Source: Talpa occidentalis
Taxonomy: Eukaryota; Chordata; Mammalia; Eulipotyphla; Talpidae
NCBI RefSeq assembly: GCF_014898055.3
Contig: NW_023602073.1
Location: 86,966,678 to 87,030,677 of the forward strand
DNA length: 64,000 bases
Reading direction: 5' to 3'
Below the pieces are notes generated by a model. The model ran no database searches, was not told the DNA's origin, and saw only the letters and a program-made list of their open reading frames with translations. Below are positions 1-28,509 of the stretch, piece after piece. How positions within the stretch are numbered: the first letter of the stretch is position 1; the number at the start of each line of letters is the position of its first letter. The translations under genes and the position numbers were made by a program.

Positions 1-310
1 TAGTTTACAAAACTGTAAGGTTCAGAGGTATATCTGCACACCTTGAAAAATCTATTATTATACCACACCAAAGGTCTAGCCACCATCCATCATTATAAAA
101 TTATCCCCTTCTACCTATGCCTCCACCCACTCTGCACCTTCTACCCCTCTGGCAACCATCATTCTATTGTCAAAGTCTAAATATTTGTTTTGTTCTGTTT
201 TGTCTTGTTTGTTCATCTGCTTTGTTTCTTTATATTCCAAATGTGTGAAATCATATGGTATTTGTCTTTCTCTCTGATTTATTTCACTTAGCCTAAACCC
301 CTCAAGTTCC
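1..310 (-). mobile_element. L1 3'-region fragment (antisense), in MYO6 intron
   Basis: The text ccccttctacctatgcctcc, ctctgcaccttctacccctc and aatcatatggtatttgtctt is typical of the antisense 3' UTR of mammalian L1 elements. Similar text occurs at 33.2-33.8 kb and 63.5-63.8 kb. The left end lies outside the window. It is an old diverged copy with no ORF. Confidence 0.6.
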
Positions 311-545
311 TTTCATTGTTTAGTTTCTTTATTTGATTAACTAAAGTGTCTTAATTAAATCTATAGTTTCAGTCATTGATTTCCTCATTTCTTTGCTTAA
401 TTCTGCCAATTGTAGGCCTATATATTTTTACACTGTAATCTAAGTAAAGATGTCTAAGACTGTTATATCTTCTTGAATTAAACCTTGTTTATTAATATTT
501 AATTTGCTTCCTATGAGGTAGTCCTTATTTACTACTACATACTGA

Positions 546-16393
<15,848 letters not shown>

Positions 16394-17970
16394 ATGCTGC
16401 ACACTAACCTTGTAGCTGGGAGCCTTTGCCACGGTACTAGATAGGGTGTGTGTCCTAGAGCTCGAACCATTCCATAATCATGTTAGAATTACTCATGCGA
16501 AGTGGATGGATTTTATTAATCATGGCTTTTTGTTAAGTTAATTATGGTAGTGAATTTGGGACCTAAAATTTATTTTCCTGTATTCAGTGATAACTGTTAA
16601 ACCTCTTATTCTAATATTTGTTACACTTGGACAGGTTCTGACATTTCTTATCCTTTGCCAACAGAGTACCTTCAGTCTATCATGACTGTTCTGTAGGAAA
16701 ATAAATTGAAAATAATTCAGAATAAGTGCATTTTTAACAGTGACACCGGAATATAACTGGAATAATGAAAATCATACAAAAAATTAAGGCACTTAAAGTG
16801 ATCAGGGCCTGATATTTTGATGTGAAAAATTTTTTTTTCCTTTATTCATTTTTTTCAGAAATTGATGGGAATTTCCACCAAAGGTGAAATTTTATTTTTT
16901 TCCCTTTGCACTGTTTCTAGTTTGAATAAAGCAATTTACCTGAAATTCTAGGAATCTAGAAAGAGCCTTGATATATTTAATGTACTCTGTGCTAAACAAG
17001 GTACTTACAAAATCCTACAGATTTGTTTTTCTTTTCTATCACATTGTGTGTTGCTATAAGAATATTTTTCTTATATTCCGTGGATAAATGAGAGAAATTC
17101 AGATCATTTAAATGCTTAAAAACTTAAACATAACCGTTCTTTCATTTAGAAAAGGAAATAAGTTTTAGGTGGCACTATGGCTTAACTGGACCGAAATATT
17201 CAAATATTCTTTCAACTTCATCTCAATTATAATTTTTGTGTCAGAATCATGTCCAAGTTGTTTCATATGATTTAAATAAGTGTTCTGTTTCAGAGGTCTT
17301 TCTTTTTTAAAAAAAATCCCTAGTGTCTTTTTGGCCTTTGAGATTTTATTAATTGTAGAGCTGTTTTATAAGCTTTGTAAATCAAAAGTCCTTCTACTGA
17401 GTAATTGCTTGTTTCATGTAACTGATTAATTAAAAAAAGGTTTTTTTTTGTGTGCTGTTCGTTTTGATCAATTGTCAGCAGTTTCAAGCCTAATATTTTT
17501 GACTTTCATATTAGGAATTTGGAGACAAAAATATATCAAGGAATTACGTTGACATAAGAAGTCTTGTTTGTATTTTAGAATAAAATTAGAAAATGAAATT
17601 ATGCTCTGTACCTGTTTTTTTTCCCCCTGATTTTTAAAGACGCTAACCTTTGAAAGGAATTTCCAGTAATTTTTATTCTAGAAAGAATACTCAGTTAGGA
17701 AAATAGTTCCCAGCTGATTAGATTAGTGCTTGTGAGCCACAAGCACTGTTTTCAGGATTGCTTTTCTCATAAATATATGTCTTAGTACGGAAATATTTAT
17801 TTATTATGATGCTGTGCAAATGATTGTCTTCTGTGAAAGAAATTAAATGACCGTGTCTGTGCTGTTGAGAATGTCAGTGTGATTATCTTTTGAAGGCTGT
17901 ATACTGCATAGACTCACCCACCTTGGGTCATTTGGTCCCTGCGATTGGTGACAGAAGGTCTGGTTACTGA

Positions 17971-17976
17971 AATAAA
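17971..17976 (+). terminator. MYO6: Candidate MYO6 poly(A) signal AATAAA (proximal)
   Basis: AATAAA in ttactgaaataaatgacc, followed within about 50 bases by pyrimidine-rich and GT-rich sequence (ctctctcctctgg, ggtgtgtttatttg) that looks like a downstream cleavage element. Confidence 0.45.
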
Positions 17977-20206
17977 TGACCTGTTTTCTCTCTCCTCTGG
18001 TGCCTTTAATTGGTGTGTTTATTTGTATAGGATAGTTAATGATAAGCTTTGTTTCTTAATTACTAGCAGGTAAAGTCCTTGACGAAATGTAGGAACCAAA
18101 TAGATTTTTAATGACTTGGCCCTTTAGCACTGTTTTCAGGAAGAGTTTTGTGTATCTCCTAGATACAGCTGCACACTAGATGAAAAACAAATCAAATAGG
18201 TTAAAATTATTGTAATGAGAGAACTTAAAAATCTGTAAGGAATATATTATAGCAAAATATTGTTAGAATTTAAAAAATTTTTATCTTAGTAGCTAATAAA
18301 ATTATGCTCTTAAGTAATTTTGTTGCTAATTATGTCATACAGCTGTCCTAGAATTTATCTATTTAAAGTTGTCTCCTGAGTTAATTTTGGCTACCAGGAG
18401 AACTGCTCTAATTCAGATAGACTAACAGTAACCTCCATAACCAGTAGATGCACACTCAAGCCTCTTTGCTAGGGAAGTTTAGGGCCTCATCAGCTTTTTA
18501 AGGGAAATAGCAGAAGCAGGGTTCTAAAAGATGTGATACAGCTGCCTTATCATTCTCACATGCAAACTCTTAAACACTAGGTGAAAACTGTAGGAACCAA
18601 AAATAAATTTATACTTTAGTCATTCACTTTAATTGAGATTTAAAATTGACATACTATATATTTGAAACTAATCTTTTAATATTTGTCTCACAAAATATCA
18701 GTTCCTTTGTCTTAGAAAGGCATAAGTACTGCTTAGGTCTAAGTAACATAGTAAGAATTAGAAGACAAAATGTTTTCACATCAATTCAATTATAAATAAA
18801 TTCCGCTAACGCATTTCAGATGTGTATTATGAGCTATGCATACACACTGAGAAAAGGACATTTCTCTAATACACACATATCAAGAGAAACTGAGTTTCTT
18901 AGTTCTAAAGTTGAGTAGATGGCAACTTCTTAGAGGATTAAATGAGGAAGAAATGAAATATCCAAGAGCACAAGCCCAACAAATGACTTTCTGTTGTTGC
19001 ACTCTGCTTCCTATAATGATTTTCATAGGTTATTCTTTCCAGTAACATAGTGAACCCTTTAATTTTGCAAGCAGCAAGAAAAGATCTTAGTGGGAAATGG
19101 GTGGCATTTATGGAAGTTTAGAGAAATAGAAACTTAGAGGCAAGAATGAGAGTTTATTTGTATAGCTTAATTAATTGGATTTTTTAAAAAGATGGTTTCA
19201 TTCACAGGTTATTACTATGGTTCTCAGGGCATCCAATTACCTAACGTACCTTTGAGTACTTGAATCAGTAGAATAAATATTTACTGAATGAATAAGTCAA
19301 TTGATAAATACAATGTTAGTGATAGACCTACCTCCTTTTAAACAAAAGGTAATAGATTCAGAGAGGCCATGTAAACTTAGTTCTAGACTGAAAGAGAGAA
19401 GCCTTTGCTTTAGTCATGTGGAGCAAAAAGATAAATTTATTTGAGTAGCTCCCTGAGAATTACAAAGGGTTACTCCTCTGACACTGACATCTTTAAAAGG
19501 TATGACAGGTTACCAGCAATAACAGATATTAAGAATTTTAATTTCTAGCAGAAGATTACAAAGGGAGGGTGGGCAGACAGCCTCTAAAAATGAGAAAAAA
19601 GGATGAGTTGGGAGAGGGACAGAAAGAAGAGGGAAAAAAGGGGTGTGGTCCTGAAGAGTCTACACCCCCAGATTAAGAAACACTTATGTATATTAGGTGA
19701 CAAAATGCTCTTAGATCTTTCTTGAGACTTGGATCAAGATAGACCTGATGTAAAAATTCTTAGCAATATATAGAAATGGCACTGCCACACCAGAGAAGAC
19801 CAGCAGTAAGCAGACATTTGGTGCATAACCTGATGGAGTATGGGAAAAATGGAGATGGATTCAGAGGTAAAGCCTACCAATGTCAGCACCAGATGTTTGA
19901 ATATAATTAGGTTTAAACCAGTTTTGTTTCCCTTCCCCGTCACTAATCTAATATATACAAAGTAAGTTTGTCATTTTTCGAGAAGTTTTTCAGGAGATAA
20001 TCAAAGGGAAAAAAACACATCAAAAAGAAAATCTTTAATTCTAGTTTGTATCTATGCAGAATTTCACCTTCAAATCTCAAAATAGGCTACGATTGGCTGT
20101 TTTCATTTCTGAAAAGTAGTCTGATTGCAACTACTACTGTTTTTCCTCATTTATTTTAAAATATGTTTCTGATATTTACCTACATTTCTGATGTACTGGA
20201 AATACA

Positions 20207-20212
20207 AATAAA
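20207..20212 (+). terminator. MYO6: Candidate MYO6 distal poly(A) signal AATAAA
   Basis: AATAAA in atacaaataaatgctttc, followed by gcagagcttcc and a T/GT-rich stretch (cttgtgttttt). Its distance from the stop suits the usual long MYO6 UTR. The first clear transposon after the gene, a SINE, begins about 700 bases later. Confidence 0.45.
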
Positions 20213-20944
20213 TGCTTTCTGTGCAGAGCTTCCTCTCGCATCTTGTGTTTTTAATAGTTATAAGGTGTTACAAATCACAAAAAAGTTGTAAATGTTACCT
20301 TCATTGCTCTGTGTCTCAGATGGAGTAAACCGAAGTCAGAGAAACTGAAGCTTCATCCAGACACCAGAGCTGGAAGCCCTCTGCTAGGTGGTAGGGAGGA
20401 GGCAAGGAACTTGAGATGGCTGAAATGTCATTGAACTTTAGCTCCAAACAAGCAGGGCTGAGTATGTGAGACATGACTACTCACTATGCCTGCATTAGAG
20501 AAAACCCAAATCAATGTTGTCATTCTCCAGGCCTGTAACCAATCTGTTTGTGTGAAGAAATGGGATGTAAATAAAATCTTGGAACTCAAAGAAGCATCTT
20601 CCCTGCTACTACAAATATTGCTGATCTATGTTGTCTACTCCATGTCCCTCTTCTGAAACCCACTGTGATTTTCTGGGTCTTATGAAAGTGCAGAGAGACT
20701 TGAACTATCTTATCGCAAGAGTTCTCTGGCTGCTTGGAAAAGAGCAATCTCATGGGTGGGCCACAGCTGAGAGGCATTTGCTTAAAAGATGGGGGGTTGG
20801 GGAACCCTCTGAAAGGAAAGTGGAGTGTTTAACTACTTCCTCATAAAAAAACTATTTATGGTACTTAGAACACAAATAAAATCTAGGGGATGAGGTGGAA
20901 AGCACATTATGGGAAGGTGATAGTGTTAGATTTGGATTTCCTCT

Positions 20945-21217
20945 TTTTTTTTTAAAAGATTTATTTATACGCACAAGAACTGGGGTACAGGGCAGAGGTG
21001 CGGGAGGTGAGAGGATTCACCAGAGACAGAGTGGGGACAAGAATAGGCAGACTGACTGAAATACATTGCTGAGCGGAGCAGCAGGACACACAGGAGAGGT
21101 CTGCTGCCATTGTGGGTAGCAGCTCCCTGGCTAGGCCGGGGATCGTATTTGTGCTGCGGAGGCTGCAAATAGTTTCACAGTGCTCTGCTTAACTCCTTGC
21201 GCCACCAGGGAGGCCCC
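20945..21217 (-). mobile_element. tRNA-derived T+ SINE (antisense)
   Basis: It starts with a T-run and aaagatttatttat (the reversed tail) and ends gccaccagggaggcccc (the reversed head). Target-site duplications agatttggatttcctct at 20928-20944 and agatttggattttctct at 21218-21234 differ by one base. Confidence 0.93.
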
Positions 21218-23764
21218 AGATTTGGATTTTCTCTTGATGGAATTTTTTTCATGGAGTTTTGGTCAGCCTATCATGCTCCAAACAAGTATGTTTTCTTCTG
21301 GGACGTTCCAGGAATGTGAGAGTGAGTAGGTTCAGCTCTCACCACCATTTTTTGCTTTGTGGAATTTCATAATATCCCATTGTGAAGTCCTGGTTCCATA
21401 TCATAACTCCTTACTTTTAGGGAGGATTCGGTGGGAATAGAGATGAAAGCTATGCCTTTGTAAAGCCAAAATAAATTTTTTTTAAGGGTTTGTAATAAGG
21501 GGGTGGGTGGGAATATCATTTCCCCTAAGATTATTACTAGGAGACATTTTGTTTCTATATTTGAAACACTGTTACAGTCAATGTATAATATTTTATCATT
21601 GGTGGCATACTTAAATGCTTAAAATCACTTCTTGAAGGAAAGTGCTTTATCTTTACTTAAAGCAAGAGCTAGGGCCAGATATGTTTTTAATTTTCTTCAA
21701 AATTCAAATTTAGTAATTAAAACTAACAATAACAAGTATGATTTTACCTTGTTATTTTCCAGACGTTGATTTTTACAGTGAACTGGTGACCTATAAAATA
21801 AAGCAAAAACATGACATCCTGTTTCTTGTACTTCACATAAAGAGCAACTGAAACTATTTTAATTTTAAATTATTATGCCATGTGAAAACAGAGTGTATTT
21901 TGCAGGTGTGTTCCGTTAGAGTCAGAGAAAGTATGCTTTCTGCCTCCCTCCTGAGCTTTGCCTTCCACTTAGTTTACTGTCTCTGAGGCAGTCTTCTTAG
22001 AAGGACTGAGCAAAGCTCCTGGGAATGATAAGTGCTAAGTTCATCTTGCAAGAAGTGGAGTTATTTTTAAAATGAAGTTCTGAGTTGTGGTTGCTGAAAA
22101 ACAACTCTATAATAACATTTTGTTTACACAATTTAAAGTTTATTTTAAAATTGATTATATATAATTTCAGACTTATCTAGATCCATAATATGTAATGTCT
22201 GTTGAGAGTATATACATATTTTGCACATTGCTTTTTTTTCTCTTTACATTATAAAATGGGCATAATACTTGGGGATACTTTATGAAATATATTCACTTAT
22301 CAGTAAAATATTTCTTTCTCCTGACATCCTGTCCATTGTAGTTTCAGAGGAAGGGGGAATTGGAGGTTATGGTCACAGGAAGGAGGGGAGATCTTATTCC
22401 AGTCCCAGTGCTTGTTGGGAAGAAGACAGAAGAAAGAGGAGAGAGGTATAGTTTGAGGTGGTTGGGTAACAAGTTCCTTGCTCCTCATACCACCAGCAGC
22501 ATTTTTGGTTCTTTCTTGCCCTAGTTGGGAGATTTGGAAGCTCTCAGAATTGCAGGGGACAGGTAAGAGTCTGGTGTCAGAACTGAGAGACCCCAAGTGA
22601 GGGGAATAGTGAAGCAAGAAGCTCCTCCTCACTTCCCAAAGATCCATAAGTCACCTTGGAAAAGAGAAGGGAATGGGAGGGGTTCTTTGAACCTAACTGT
22701 CTATTCCAAAGGAATTGAATTGCCTAAAGTGATTAAATTGTGAATCAGATGAGATTGTAAAGCTGGATTAGAATATACTGAATTTCAGCCTCTCTCTTCC
22801 TGGCTCCCTCTCCCAAGCCCTTCTCCCAATCCAGTGAGCAAGAACTCAAAATGGAATAAGGAACAACTTCTAGAGGGAAAAAAATGGACCTCGTCTCTGC
22901 CCCAGTATATGTGAGTAAATCTTTGATCTCACTGCAGTTAAAACAAGCACTTCTTTATTATTAAAACCTCCTCATATATGTCATTTTGAACCATCATAGA
23001 CTTAATATCATCCCTATATATGGAAATAGTTTTCTTTATAATAAATAACATCACTGAGAACACATTAAGCCTATTAAATGAAAGCAGAAAGTGAAAACTT
23101 TTATATCTGAAGAACAAGACATAAATATTTTATTCTAAGTTAGATTTGCATCTTACCTGTATACATAATAATAATTGTGAGTGATAAAAGCCAAACCCAT
23201 TTAACAAAAAATAGAATCTTTGAAAATGAGAATTTTGCTTATTCTTGGGAGAATTTTGTCAAGTTATTTCCTAGTGCAACTGAATCTATGAAGTGAACAT
23301 GTATAATTGAGGGAAATGAAAAATGTATGGTATATATTCATAAATATTGAATGGAAGAAAAGAATAGAAGGGAAAGTTGAGGTGAAGGTAATAATAAATG
23401 ACAATGACTTGGCAGTAGAATGACAAATAACTGAACCAATTGAAAATGTTCATAGTGTGGCAAAGGAGTCATTTTCTCAGTAAGGCATTGCTCTCAATAT
23501 CATTTTCCTTTTTCTTTCTTCACTGTCAAGTAGAATAAAAACATAGGTAAGTTTACAATTCTTTAGAGAATGCTGCTTTCGAAGTTACAACTTTTAGTGT
23601 CCTCAACTGATTTGCTTCTTAATTTAGGTTTAAATGCGAGGAAGGGCATCTCGGTTTTTCCTCACAGGCCTTATCCTTTGTCTATAATTGTCAAACCACT
23701 CCAATAATGCTAGAAGCTGAATAGTTTACGTGGAGGAGCATCTAATTTATTCCTTACCTTGACT

Positions 23765-23885
23765 AATGGATTGATTCCTATTACTCCCATTATAGAGATG
23801 AGAAATTTGAGGTTTAAAGACAGGAAAACGTTGTTTGAGGTCACAACTCACTAGGGTTGGACTTTGAATTGGAACTTCAATCTCA
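23765..23885 (-). repeat. MIR fragment (antisense)
   Basis: attactcccattatagagat, gagaaatttgaggtttaaag and gaggtcacaactcactaggg follow the antisense MIR pattern (tally of 'ccattttacagatgagg...gaggtcacacagc' type). Confidence 0.65.
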
Positions 23886-26165
23886 CCTTAAAGTCTCTAA
23901 TCTCTTAGTTATTTTCTAAATGATTGATTGGTTAGGTCTTAATTTGTCTTCTGATCCTCTGAAAGTAAATTGTCAGAGCCACATAAATGCCGATATTTTG
24001 TGAGGAACAGAAATAACCAACGGGAGAAGGAGCAGGTCTGCGGTCCCAGGATGGACTGACTCTCAGAGCCCCATGCTGTTCAGGGCTCTGTACTGAGAGT
24101 CCATCTGGAGTAGCTCATGGGGCCAGGGGCTTGTCCTCATACTGAGGATACTGGGCTTTAAAACTTAACATTTTAAAAGAAATCTTTAACCAAGGGGTTG
24201 GAAATAGAGAATTGAAGTGGACTAGGGAATTTTCTCTTCTCCCAAAGAAACTGAATATCCCTCTCCATGTCCTTCCCTTTCCTTTCTACTTACTGCCCAG
24301 CATCTAACATGGTGACTGGCACATGGATGCTCAAAAAAAGTTTGTTGAATTGTCTTGGTGTAAGGAGAGTCACATTCCTAAGTTTGAGCACCAGAAGTCC
24401 ACATTACCCCCAGAGGCAGGCACAGGTGTTGGGAGACACCACAAATCCTGGTGAGGGCTCTTCACTTCCAGGTCGCCACGGGCCTTCCCTATCACTCTCA
24501 CTCTAACAGTCTAGAACCGTACTTTTATCATTAAAGAAATAGAAGATTTGTTTTTTAGTTTGTATGCCATGTGAGGAATGGTATAACTGATACTGTATTT
24601 TCTTTCTTCTTGTTTAAATTTAATTCTCTAGGTGGCCCCCTGAAAGATGCCACTTTCATGGCAACAGAACCATTATGAAGCTACCTTAAACTCACAATCA
24701 GATAGTTAAAATTGAATTTCATTAGGAGTAAATGAAAATAGACAGTGGTACAATCATTTTGTGAGAGGAAACATTGTAAATTAATAGATCTCATAATTAG
24801 CAATTTTTAGTGATGTCAGGCTATGCATTTTTAAGTAATTATGAAAAAGTTAAATCCTACAGTAGGAATTTCAATGATATTAATACTAACGTGGCATTTA
24901 AGACTATATATGCTAGTTTTTGTTGAACTTCAGAGATGAAGATGGGAATGATGCGTCCTGGAGCTTGGGGAGCTGTGGCATGGTGAGGCTTGGAGACCTT
25001 TATTTTGAAATTGGTATTTGGAGATGTGAACATGTTTTAGATCATCTACCTGAACTCATGGTTTTGTGATGTTTGTTCTTTGCTGTGAAAAATCATATTA
25101 AAGTTGAAAATGAAACTATTCTTTTACCTGAGAGAATATGTGAGCAAATTAAGTTGACTCTTTTAAGACTAAGTACAACATTAGAGAGGGGTGGAGTTAT
25201 AACACTCATGGGCACCAGCTTGTTTCTCCCTGTGCCAACCTGTTGAGCCTCACATACCAGCAACACAGCTGAAAAGATGTTAGGTAAAAGCCTCAAACTG
25301 TTAAACTGATAGCAGGATGAATTGAAGAAATTCTCTAGGAACATATTAAATACAACTTATATAATAAACAGGGAAGTGCAAGGAAGAAGCAGTTCTCCAG
25401 TCTGCTGGGCACTCTGCAATTACAGGTGGTTTGAGCAGAGACAGGGCACAGCCTCTGTGAGGAAGGCACACCCTAGACCACAGCTGAGGGTCAGGACTGC
25501 GGGCTGGTTCTTCATGTGTACATGTGTACGGGGGCAGGTGGAGGATGCCCCCAGGGCAGGATTCTCCAGGAAAGTGAACCAAAGCAGAAAGTTCAGAAGT
25601 GGAAAATTTCCAGAGATTGTGGGAGTCATAATAGGAATCCTAGTACTCTTTTGTGGTAAAATTTTTGAGCGTGTTATTTTTCTGTTGGAGCTGACAAGCA
25701 AAGGGAATTGGCGCTCTTACAGTTATCTGCTGTTGTCTGAAACGAAAGGATCATGGCACACAGGACTTTCAAATTCACCTCTTCCCTTCCTTCAGTGCAT
25801 GGGGCAGCAGAAGGCTGGAGCGGGAGGCAGCAGGGCAGCCCAGCCAGGGAGGCCCAGCTCATGTCTCCTCCCTCAGGAGGTGTGGCTCTGTCACTGCATC
25901 CTTCTGTCTCACTGGTTTTCAAAAGCCTAAGCTTTCATGTGACTCTTGCCCAAGTATAGGAGTTCATATTGATAAGTGACAGCTATTTGTTTTGACTAGG
26001 TCTGTATCTTTTTTCCAAGTAAATGAAGCATATAATGGTATCTTAAGGTATGTTCCTGTGTGGAAATTTTATTAAAAATTTGTTACACATTTGTTTTAAA
26101 ATATTAAATAGAGAATTACCAACAACAAAAAATATAAAATAAGTTCCACAATATATAATGGTCTC

Positions 26166-26432
26166 GGGCCTCCCTGGTGATGCAAGGGGTTAAGACGCAA
26201 CCTATGATGCTGTTCGCAGCCTCTGCAGCACAGGCTTAAGCCCCAGCCTGCCAGGGAGCAACCCACATGGTGCAGCAGACCTCTCCTCTCTCTCCTGCTG
26301 CTCCCCTCAGCATTGTGTTTCAATCAGTCTGCCTGTTCTGTTCCCCACTCTGTCTCTGGTGAATTCTCTCACCCCCCTCACCCCCACACACCTCTGGCCT
26401 GTACCCCAGTTCTTGTATACATAAATAAATAA

Positions 26433-26440
<8 letters not shown>
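26166..26440 (+). mobile_element. tRNA-derived T+ SINE (sense) ending in a TA microsatellite
   Basis: The head is gggcctccctggtgatgcaa and the tail is cttgtatacataaataaata followed by aatctttta. The tail runs straight into a long (TA)n tract at about 26437-26466, which probably grew from the SINE tail. I could not define target-site duplications. Confidence 0.88.
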
Positions 26441-26466
<26 letters not shown>

Positions 26467-26489
26467 ACCCATATATATATATATGGGTT
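26437..26489. repeat. (TA)n tract with perfect 24-bp palindrome
   Basis: An alternating TA run is followed at 26466-26489 by AACCC, seven AT units and GGGTT, which is its own reverse complement. It could form a hairpin or cruciform. Confidence 0.85.
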
Positions 26490-26764
26490 TCTTTGGGGCT
26501 TACCTGTGTTCTATTGATTTACTGTCAAGCATTTCTAAAATTATTTTATGTATGGCTATCTTACAGAGTAACCTCCCTCTCATTATTCTTCAAGGTTTTC
26601 TCCAGCACATTTTCATTTCCAGAGGAAATTTAGAACCATGTCTCAAATTGCATGAAGAATCTTATTGGGATTTAATTGGGATTAATTTAAGGAAAATTGA
26701 CAGAATCAGCATAATCCTCTCTTACTTGGATAATACTCTGGGCTTCATGTTTTTGTTAAGATGG

Positions 26765-26935
26765 TTTACAAGCATAATGTTATACATCCATTGCATAATC
26801 CAAGAGGTGGGTTTTATTACTCTCATTATTCATTGAGGAAATTGAGGTTGAGAGAAGTAATTTGTTCATGGTCACTTGATTAATAAATTGTTAAACTAAA
26901 CTTTTAATCACAATTTGTCTGGCTTCAGAGTTTGT
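26765..26935 (-). repeat. MIR fragment (antisense)
   Basis: gtgggttttattactctcat, gaggaaattgaggttgagag and catggtcacttgattaataa, then ctggcttcagagtttg, follow the antisense MIR consensus order. Confidence 0.7.
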
Positions 26936-27380
26936 TTCTCAGCCACCATGGGATAATTGTCTTAAAGTATTAATGCTTTCAAGGAACAGTGTATGCTTCC
27001 TCAAGAAAAAGGCTAAGTCTCTTCAGTCTCTTGTTGATGGAATGTGGAAGCAGATGGGTCACAAATTCTCCCGGCTTGGAAATTAGGGACTGTGGTCACT
27101 AGAATGAGTAAAAGGATAGTAAAAAACCATGATGAGTTGACAAAGACAGCTATGAGGTAATCCACAGTGAGAAATGTTTCACTGAAACTCATCACCAGGG
27201 AGGGTGAGAAAGACCCACACAGCAGCTTTGAGAACACAGGCCTCCAAGTAGACCTTGTCTGGAATCATAGGACTTGAAGAAGAATGAAGAAATTTTGTGT
27301 TCCTTGTTTGTTCATAGGCTGCCAACATTCTAACATCTGATTTGTGAATACAAGATCAGTTATATCTTGTCTTCTTTACT

Positions 27381-27790
27381 TTTTTTAAAAGATTTATTTA
27401 TTTCTGCACACAAGAACTGGGGTGTAAGCCAGAGGTGCGGGGGGTGAGAGGATTCACCAGAGACAGAGCTGGGAGCAGAACAGACAGAATTTTTTTTTTT
27501 TTTTTTTTTTTGTGGGACCCTGGCTGGTGGCCGGGGATCGAACTGGCGCTGCAGAGGCTGCGGGCAGCCTCACAACTCAGCGCTCAACCGCTGGGGAGGC
27601 CCAGAACAGACAGATTTTGACTGAAATACACTGCTGAGGGGTGCAGCGGGTGAGGCAGGAGAGGTCTGCTGCTCCATGTGGGTAGCTCCCTGGCCAGCTG
27701 GGTATCGAATTCCTGCTGCAGTTCTCATGCTACAGTGGCTGGCATAGCTAGATAGCGCTGTTTTTAACCCCTGTGCCACCAGGGAGGCCC
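27381..27790 (-). mobile_element. tRNA-derived T+ SINE (antisense), interrupted by a second SINE
   Basis: The outer element begins ttttttaaaagatttatttatt and ends gtgccaccagggaggccc, with target-site duplications cttctttact at 27371-27380 and 27791-27800. A shorter SINE is inserted at 27491-27602 inside the body. Confidence 0.92.
27491..27602 (-). mobile_element. Short tRNA-only SINE (antisense), nested
   Basis: A long T-run is followed by gtgggaccctggctggtggc, ggggatcgaactggcgctgc and a tRNA-like head ending ggggaggccc. It lacks the ctctcctgcc..caccctc body and the AATAAA/TCTTT tail of the long family. Flanking duplications agaacagacagaat (27477-27490) and agaacagacagat (27603-27615) show it jumped into the outer SINE. 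Confidence 0.88.
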
Positions 27791-28267
27791 CTTCTTTACT
27801 TCTCCTAGAGACCGTTCTTAATCTTTCTGTTGGCAATTAAGGATTGATTAAACATACTTTAACACATCTATAGAATGCACTACTAAGTATTCATTAAAAA
27901 TGACGCTACAGAAAACATTTAATGACATTAGGGGATATTCTAAGTAAAACTAGCTGACTACAAAACAAGAAGACAGTGTGATTCCACTTTGCATTAGAAA
28001 ATTCTATATAAACATTCTATATAAATGTGTGCACTCAAATATACAGCACTTCATGTGATGAATAACACATGATTTTTCTCTTCTTTCTCATAATTTTATG
28101 TAGTTATCTACTTTTGGGATGAAAACTATTATGCTTGCAAATAGAAAAAAAAAATCTACACATGCATCAATTAAAGTAGTAGACCACATGGTATTTCCCC
28201 GTAAAGCTGACACAGCTCTCTTTCTTGACCATTTGGTCTGAAGGAAATATTGCAGAAAGGCTGAGAC

Positions 28268-28413
28268 CAGTGTTTCTCAAAGCGTTGTCCTTGGTAGCTC
28301 TGCTATACTCACATCTACTGAATCTGAAGCAAAGTCTAGCAGGGCCCAGTCATATATGTTTTAGCACATCCTGCTCTGGGTGATGCTGATGCTCACTGAA
28401 GTTTGAGAACCAT
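28268..28413. mobile_element. MER5A-like hAT DNA-transposon fossil
   Basis: It opens cagtgtttctcaaagcgttg and closes tcactgaagtttgagaacca, the inverted termini expected of a MER5A-type Charlie element, with a middle of the right length. It lies about 100 bases beyond the IMPG1 exon-15 donor. Confidence 0.7.
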
Positions 28414-28509
28414 AAATTTAAAGGACCATATGAATTCTTTATGATAATGGGTTTCTCAGAAGCAAAAGTAACAGAGTTTGCATGTATAAGATTAGTCTGT
28501 TCAACCTAC

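Larger units (their letters stand above)
16394..20230 (+). other. MYO6: MYO6 3' untranslated region (end approximate)
   Basis: AT-rich sequence after the stop with no coding features and few recent transposons, as expected for a conserved long 3' UTR. AATAAA signals occur at 16700-16705, 16925-16930, 17971-17976 and 20207-20212. The one at 17971 is followed by a T/GT-rich stretch. The one at 20207 is followed by cttgtgtttttaa and gives a UTR of about 3.8 kb, similar to the several-kb UTR of human MYO6. Use of several poly(A) sites is likely but not provable here. Confidence 0.6.
20231..28509. other. Region between MYO6 3' UTR and recognisable IMPG1, no gene supported
   Basis: This stretch should contain the last IMPG1 coding exon(s) and 3' UTR on the - strand if gene order is conserved, yet I could not identify them. 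It holds SINEs at 20945-21217, 26166-26440 and a nested pair at 27381-27790, MIR fossils near 23.8 and 26.8 kb, a MER5-type element at 28268-28413 and otherwise unassigned AT-rich DNA. A 202-codon open frame at 25322-25930 has no recognisable domain and I do not call it a gene. Confidence 0.5.

Noticed and set aside
21738..21790. Possible IMPG1 exon 16 on the - strand (tattttatag acceptor, AAAATAACAAG|gtaaaa donor)
   Set aside because: The end resembles what I expect for the C-terminal exon, but the upstream part does not align and has stops. In AT-rich DNA the resemblance is too short to support a call.
22300..22647. 115-codon open frame on the - strand
   Set aside because: Low-complexity composition and no family resemblance; treated as chance.
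25322..25930. Open frame of 202 codons on the + strand, the longest in the region
   Set aside because: No recognisable domain, no conserved motif, no splice context, and several overlapping open frames on both strands. GC-richer intergenic DNA gives such frames by chance.
26483..26836. 117-codon open frame on the + strand
   Set aside because: It spans the end of a TA microsatellite and an antisense MIR; no protein family match.
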